Shown: positions 5,771-7,951 of the stretch, piece after piece
Position numbering within the stretch: the first letter of the stretch is position 1
How the letters are laid out: every line of letters starts with the position of its first letter
Source of the DNA: Candidatus Aminicenantota bacterium
GTDB lineage: Bacteria > Acidobacteriota > Aminicenantia > Aminicenantales > Aminicenantaceae
DNA: 7,951 nt
Reading direction: 5' to 3'
Assembly: GCA_030617525.1 (NCBI GenBank)
Contig: JAUWVG010000086.1
Location: 1 to 7,951 of the forward strand
Program-made: the position numbers and the translations under genes
The notes under the pieces: model-generated
Database searches by the model: none
What the model saw: the letters and a program-made list of their open reading frames with translations, nothing else
What the model was told of the DNA's origin: nothing

Positions 5771-5843
5771 CTCGGCAAAGGTTTCGAAGTTTCAAAAAGT
5801 ACAAAGTCAGTCTTGCACCTTTCTTTCCTTGTCATCGCAATTA
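5771..5843 (+). repeat. 73-bp dispersed repeat, copy 2
   Basis: From CTCGGCAAAGGTTTCGAAGT to TCCTTGTCATCGCAATTA, matching 4053-4125 along its whole length with about 11 differences. Its final TTA (5841-5843) is the complement of the mazF-like stop codon. The preceding 5743-5770 holds the TATAAA of the hypothetical gene. Confidence 0.75.
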
Positions 5844-6188
5844 GGGCGTGGAATTGAGATGAATAAAAAGTGCCTGTTCTACTTCTTTTAATTTTTCTTC
5901 TGAAACATTTCCTATCAATTTTATCAACCTTTTTTTGTCTACAGTTCGGATTTGATTGGATTTGATCTTTGAATCTACAGTCAAATTTGTCTCTCTCTTT
6001 GGCAGGAAGGTTTCAAAAGGATATATTTTTTTGACATTCGAAGTTATCGGAAGAACCGTGATTGTTTCGGCAAATTGATTATTTCGATCGTTTGAAATGA
6101 CCAATGCAGGCCTTGTCTTTCCTATCTCATGTCCGACTACCGGTTCCAATGAAATAAGCCATATTTCGCCTCTTATAGGAAAATTCAT
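5841..6188 (-). CDS. mazF: MazF/PemK-family endoribonuclease toxin
   Basis: 115-aa PemK/MazF-fold protein, a sequence-specific mRNA interferase in characterised members. Family motifs are intact: RGEIWLISLEP at residues 6-16, the conserved GKTRPALVISND at 23-34 with candidate catalytic R26, PITS at 47-50 with T49, and KSNQIRTVDKKRL near 75-87. ATG at 6186-6188 starts 1 nt after the TAA of the upstream antitoxin, so the pair is translationally coupled. The C-terminus ALFIHLNSTP is polar after the usual final helix, and its stop codon coincides with the edge of the 73-bp repeat. The natural last residues may have been replaced by the repeat, but the catalytic core is unaffected. The gene symbol is a family-level call; the antitoxin is not MazE-like by sequence. 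Confidence 0.9.
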   Translation of the reverse strand: MNFPIRGEIWLISLEPVVGHEIGKTRPALVISNDRNNQFAETITVLPITSNVKKIYPFETFLPKRETNLTVDSKIKSNQIRTVDKKRLIKLIGNVSEEKLKEVEQALFIHLNSTP

Positions 6189-6189
6189 T

Positions 6190-6411
6190 TTATTCCCATT
6201 TCTCTAAAGTAATTTCTTCCCATTCCTTGTTGAGGTTCTTGTCTTCATCTTTTGTTGCTTTGTATCCTTCAATAAGAAGTTTATCCAATTTTATCCTTTT
6301 TATTTTTTTGAATTGATTCCTTAATGCATCAGCAATGAAACGGCTCTTGTTTGGTATAGGTTTTAACTCCTCGTATAATTCTTCTGGCAGAGTTATGTTT
6401 AATCTGTTCAT
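6190..6411 (-). CDS. RHH/CopG-like antitoxin of the MazF-like toxin
   Basis: 73-aa antitoxin. The N-terminus RLNITLPEELYEELKPI (residues 3-19) followed by SRFIADALRNQFKK is a ribbon-helix-helix pattern: strand, helix A, turn, helix B. RHH antitoxins bind DNA as dimers and repress their own operon. The C-terminal acidic and Trp-containing tail (KDEDKNLNKEWEEITLEKWE) is the likely toxin-binding, disordered segment. ATG at 6409-6411 is preceded by AGGGGAAAG, a modest ribosome-binding site. The stop lies 1 nt before the toxin ATG. A consensus -35 and a 17-bp palindrome over the -10 lie directly upstream, consistent with autoregulation. The size and order (antitoxin then toxin) are typical. Confidence 0.85.
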   Translation of the reverse strand: MNRLNITLPEELYEELKPIPNKSRFIADALRNQFKKIKRIKLDKLLIEGYKATKDEDKNLNKEWEEITLEKWE

Positions 6412-6423
6412 TTTTACTTTCCC

Positions 6424-6460
6424 CTGTATTCAGAGTACAGCGAAAATAACGCATTGTCAA
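6424..6460 (-). promoter_or_regulatory. Promoter and palindromic operator of the RHH-mazF pair
   Basis: Minus strand: perfect -35 TTGACA (6455-6460), 17-nt spacer, -10 TACTCT (6432-6437; the conserved T, A and final T are kept). A 17-bp palindrome (6424-6440, arms CTGTATTC and GAGTACAG around A, 7 of 8 pairs) covers the -10. An RHH antitoxin bound there would block polymerase. Leader length is about 14 nt. Confidence 0.65.
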
Positions 6461-6471
6461 TACACCAAGTA

Positions 6472-6545
6472 TAGGATTAAGGATTATTAAGAAAGGATTA
6501 AGGATTACAATAGGATTATGGATTAGAGGGGTAAGGGGTAAGCAG
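6472..6545 (+). repeat. AGGATTA-type repeat array, copy E
   Basis: AGGATTAAGGATTATTAAGA, then AAGGATTAAGGATTAC, AATAGGATTATGGATTAGAG and the GGGGTAAGGGGTAAGCAGGA tail. It contains all sub-blocks of the family. It lies just upstream of the promoter of the RHH-mazF pair and before the inverted GCGATCTC element. Confidence 0.8.
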
Positions 6546-6561
6546 GACAAAGTCTTACCTT

Positions 6562-6594
6562 GGTATCGCGAGCACAGCGCGGCGATCTCATCAT
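6562..6594 (-). repeat. GAGATCGCC element, inverted copy
   Basis: Reading the minus strand gives TGATGAGATCGCCGCGCTGT then GCTCGCGATACCA, nearly identical to the window-edge element (GAGATCGCCGCGCTGCGCTC). Its edge lies directly against the TAA at 6595-6597 that ends the restored reading frame of the neighbouring nucleotidyltransferase. Confidence 0.7.
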
Positions 6595-6625
6595 TTACTC
6601 GTCCAGCTTGGCCAGAATGCGTTCG

Positions 6626-7021
6626 CTATCCAGCACTCTTGACCTCTTCGAGATAGCTGTAGTAAATGTGCTTAAAATCTTCAAAAGATTTGATTGTGCG
6701 GATGGCCAGTTCATAAAGAAGTTCTTCATCCCGAACGAATAGGATTTTCGCTTCCTTCAACACTCTGTGCCGGATATACAGAGGAAGCTGCTGGAAAATC
6801 TGGATGTCGAAAGAAAACGCTTTCAGATAGTCCAGGCGCTTTCGGGACAGAAATATTTTCTTTGACAGATTCTGGTTGGAAACAAGAACAAGGCAAATGT
6901 CAACATCCGAATCCTTCCCTTGTTCTTGGCGGGCTGAACTTCCATAGAGAAACACTGCCAGGACCTCCTGATCCTGCCGCTCTCTCTCAAGAAGTTTATC
7001 TAAAGGAGCGAGCTTGTTCAT
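6626..7021 (-). CDS. Orphan MntA-like nucleotidyltransferase with probable C-terminal frameshift
   Basis: 131-aa minimal nucleotidyltransferase: G27-S28, ten residues, D39-V-D41 (GSSARQ...SDVDICLV), and D72 in FSFDIQIF as plausible third carboxylate, so the active site looks complete. Proteins of this kind normally AMPylate a HEPN partner, but no HEPN gene is adjacent on either side. The annotated end ...LEEVKSAG stops at TAG (6626-6628). In the neighbouring frame the sequence goes on as RVLDSERILAKLDE and ends at TAA 6595-6597, right against a repeat edge. A single extra A in GAGGTCAAGAGTG would explain this, restoring a protein of about 141 aa, close to usual MntA length. The start is ATG 7019-7021 without a clear ribosome-binding site. 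It could be a working orphan or a decaying antitoxin. Confidence 0.82.
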   Translation of the reverse strand: MNKLAPLDKLLERERQDQEVLAVFLYGSSARQEQGKDSDVDICLVLVSNQNLSKKIFLSRKRLDYLKAFSFDIQIFQQLPLYIRHRVLKEAKILFVRDEELLYELAIRTIKSFEDFKHIYYSYLEEVKSAG

Positions 7022-7049
7022 TTTTAGGCTTATCTATCAATTTCATTTT

Positions 7050-7078
7050 ATCAAATAATTTGGATACAGTCCTGTAAA
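7050..7078 (-). promoter_or_regulatory. Possible promoter of the orphan nucleotidyltransferase
   Basis: Minus strand TTTACA (7073-7078), 17-nt spacer, TTTGAT (7050-7055). The matches are moderate (5/6 and 4/6). The predicted leader is about 22 nt. Confidence 0.4.
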
Positions 7079-7086
7079 AAGAACGC

Positions 7087-7159
7087 TGTCATTACGGGGA
7101 GCCTTGCGACGTGGCGATCTCATTTGTAGAGAGATCTCTACGTTTCACTCGCGATGGCA
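7087..7159. repeat. MITE-like element with imperfect terminal inverted repeats
   Basis: The left end TGTCATTACGGGGAG matches the reverse complement of the right end (TGCCATCGCGAGTGA) at about 9 of 15 positions. The centre has a strong hairpin, GTAGAGAGATCTCTAC (7126-7141, 7 paired bases). GGCGATCTCATTTGTAGAGA is shared in inverted orientation with the window start. It lies between the divergent orphan nucleotidyltransferase and the RHH-RelE operon. No coding capacity is seen. Confidence 0.6.
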
Positions 7160-7185
7160 AAATGTAATAAAAAGAGCTATTTTAT

Positions 7186-7222
7186 TTGACGCTACAAACT
7201 GAAACTTGTATACTTGTTTCAG
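7186..7222 (+). promoter_or_regulatory. Promoter and palindromic operator of the RHH-RelE pair
   Basis: -35 TTGACG (7186-7191), exactly 17 nt, -10 TATACT (7209-7214), each 5/6 to consensus. A 24-bp palindrome (7199-7222) with arms CTGAAAC and GTTTCAG and 10 of 12 matching pairs covers the -10 and reaches the ribosome-binding site AGGAGG (7221-7226). This is a classic autorepressed TA promoter. Confidence 0.75.
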
Positions 7223-7233
7223 GAGGCAAGATT

Positions 7234-7476
7234 ATGGCTACCACCACTGTAAGAATCCCTGAGGAAAAAAGAGACCTCATCAAGATTGTGGCAAGCATTG
7301 AAAAAAGGGACATAAAGGAAATACTCACTGAGCTTATTGACGAGTATTTAGAACGTCACAGAGAAACGCTTGAGATTCTTTCCAGGCCTGATTGGGTTGA
7401 GGCTATCGATAAGGGTTTAAAGGCTTCTGAAAAGGGCGAGTCAGTTAAGTGGCGAAAAAAGAAACCTGGGAAATAA
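7234..7476 (+). CDS. RHH antitoxin of the RelE-like toxin
   Basis: 80-aa antitoxin. The start TTTVRIPEEKRDLIKIVAS, then KRDIKEILTELIDEYLERH, is a ribbon-helix-helix DNA-binding domain (residues ~2-42). The C-terminal part (DWVEAIDKGLKASEKGESVKW) is a likely toxin-binding tail with a basic end. ATG 7234 has a perfect AGGAGG ribosome-binding site 7 nt upstream. An in-frame TTG at 7186 is the promoter -35 box and is rejected as a start. The 3' end overlaps the toxin gene by 28 bp. The palindrome over the -10 is the expected binding site for its own repression, which is inference. Confidence 0.87.
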   Translation: MATTTVRIPEEKRDLIKIVASIEKRDIKEILTELIDEYLERHRETLEILSRPDWVEAIDKGLKASEKGESVKWRKKKPGK

Positions 7477-7721
7477 TCCTTACGCGGCCTGCAGAGAAAG
7501 CGTATGACAGGTCCGGCAGGACGAAAAAAATGCGGCTTGAAAGCTGTTTCGCAGACTTAGAAAAGGATCCGCTGTACGGCCACAGTATAAAACCGCTGGT
7601 GGGAAAATTGAAAGGGCTTTACAGATACAGGATTGGGGATTTGCGGGTCATTTACAGGCTGATTAAAGAAAGTAAGATCGTTGAGATAATTGCCATCCTC
7701 CCAAGAGGGAACGCGTATTGA
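7449..7721 (+). CDS. relE: RelE/ParE-superfamily toxin
   Basis: 90-aa RelE/ParE-fold protein, in characterised relatives a ribosome-dependent mRNA endonuclease or, for ParE, a gyrase poison. It begins WEIILTRPAEKAYDR and has the family core LVGKLKGLYRYRIGDLRVIYRL (about residues 50-71), then a terminal strand and EIIAILPRGNAY with the R-x3-Y ending typical of RelE. The basic residues in the core and at the C-terminus fit RelE-type RNA cleavage, but ParE cannot be excluded. The start is GTG (7449-7451) within the antitoxin gene (28-bp overlap), with GAG 8 nt upstream as a weak ribosome-binding site; translational coupling is likely. It converges with the partial gene at 7741. Confidence 0.88.
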   Translation: MAKKETWEIILTRPAEKAYDRSGRTKKMRLESCFADLEKDPLYGHSIKPLVGKLKGLYRYRIGDLRVIYRLIKESKIVEIIAILPRGNAY

Positions 7722-7740
7722 AAAGCAGAAAAAGCCTTTT

Positions 7741-7951
7741 TTATATATACCAAACAGGGATAAATTTGATTAAAGATGAGTTTATCTTTAAATCACCACA
7801 GAAGCCTTTAGTGAGCACTAAAGCTTTCTCTGGTTTATAGTGGAGAATAAAATTTCTAAATCCACGAGATATTTTTGGCCCGGACAAATTGGAATACTTA
7901 ACCTCAACGGGGACGATTTTTCCTTCCTTTTCCAGGATAAAATTGACCTCT
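7741..7951 (-). CDS. Partial AAA/DUF4143-type ATPase, C-terminal end
   Basis: The last 69 residues of a gene whose start lies beyond the right edge. The frame begins EVNFILEKEGKIVPVEVKYS: E..F and VEVK are the PD-(D/E)XK-like core of the DUF4143 domain, equivalent to GEVDIALV...VEIK in the ATPase at 1375-2769. The first acidic pair reads EVN, with Asn where that copy has Asp. It continues with PEKALVLTKGF and ends IPVWYI with TAA at 7741-7743. Only 19 nt separate it from the convergent toxin stop codon, without a repeat. Family assignment rests on this short C-terminal part only. Confidence 0.72.
   Translation of the reverse strand, partial: EVNFILEKEGKIVPVEVKYSNLSGPKISRGFRNFILHYKPEKALVLTKGFCGDLKINSSLIKFIPVWYI

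Noticed and set aside
5635..5835. Open frame of 66 codons on the minus strand (MTRKERCKTDFVLFET...)
   Set aside because: Most of it is the 73-bp repeat read backwards. It overlaps the start of the better supported 183-aa gene and has no ribosome-binding site of note.
46..6545. CRISPR array made of the AGGATTA repeats
   Set aside because: The units are very short, degenerate and tandem without spacers of regular length, and no cas gene is present.
6329..6550. Minus-strand open frame of 73 codons
   Set aside because: It translates the AGGATTA array and overlaps the RHH antitoxin in another frame.
6694..7077. Plus-strand open frame of 127 codons
   Set aside because: Antisense to the orphan nucleotidyltransferase, whose GSx10DxD motif is clear.
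7186..7233. TTG start for the RHH antitoxin
   Set aside because: The TTG is part of the -35 box TTGACG and the extra residues do not look like a RHH N-terminus; ATG 7234 has AGGAGG.
7718..7745. Terminator between the RelE-like gene and the partial ATPase gene
   Set aside because: AAAAAGCC followed by a T-run has no real stem with a loop. Only an A/T symmetry is visible.
1..7951. Integron cassette array
   Set aside because: No integrase, genes lie in both orientations, and no attC-like paired core sites (GTTRRRY) were seen at the boundaries.

Overview
The window comes from a bacterial chromosome and is a dense accessory region. It holds small toxin-antitoxin (TA) and nucleotidyltransferase/HEPN modules plus AAA-type ATPases, on both strands, separated by short intergenic gaps packed with dispersed repeats. 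No housekeeping, ribosomal or tRNA gene is present, so the host cannot be named. The repeat types (GGGGACAGTCCCC palindromes, GTCAT..CG/GGCGATCTC elements, AGGATTA arrays) and the load of TA and ATPase genes resemble free-living or sediment bacteria with many stress modules, such as Nitrospirota, Omnitrophota or Desulfobacterota. That placement is an impression, not a proof.

Layout, left to right: (1) a repeat at the left edge, then a minus-strand archaeal-type AAA ATPase (123-1256). (2) A minus-strand AAA ATPase with a C-terminal DUF4143/nuclease-like domain (1375-2769), fronted by two abutting 24-bp palindromes and a promoter that predicts a leaderless mRNA. (3) A minus-strand MntA-HepT (MNT-HEPN, type VII) pair (3846-2961), overlapping by 20 bp. 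(4) A plus-strand second MNT-HEPN pair (4167-5073) behind an extended -10 promoter. (5) An unrecognised minus-strand 183-aa protein (5178-5729). (6) A minus-strand RHH antitoxin/MazF pair (6411-5841). (7) A minus-strand orphan MNT nucleotidyltransferase (6626-7021) whose C-terminus looks frameshifted. (8) A plus-strand RHH antitoxin/RelE pair (7234-7721). (9) The C-terminal end of another AAA/DUF4143-type protein, running off the right edge (7741-7951, minus).

The notable structure lies between the genes. Nearly every module boundary carries one or more of four repeat families. Repeat edges usually fall within 0-9 nt of a stop codon, as if the modules were cassettes set in a repeat matrix. 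Three modules (ATPase 2, mazEF-like, relBE-like) have a palindrome overlapping a well-formed -35/-10 promoter, which fits autoregulation. The modules look functionally independent: each TA or MNT-HEPN pair is self-contained, and nothing here shows that they form one larger complex.
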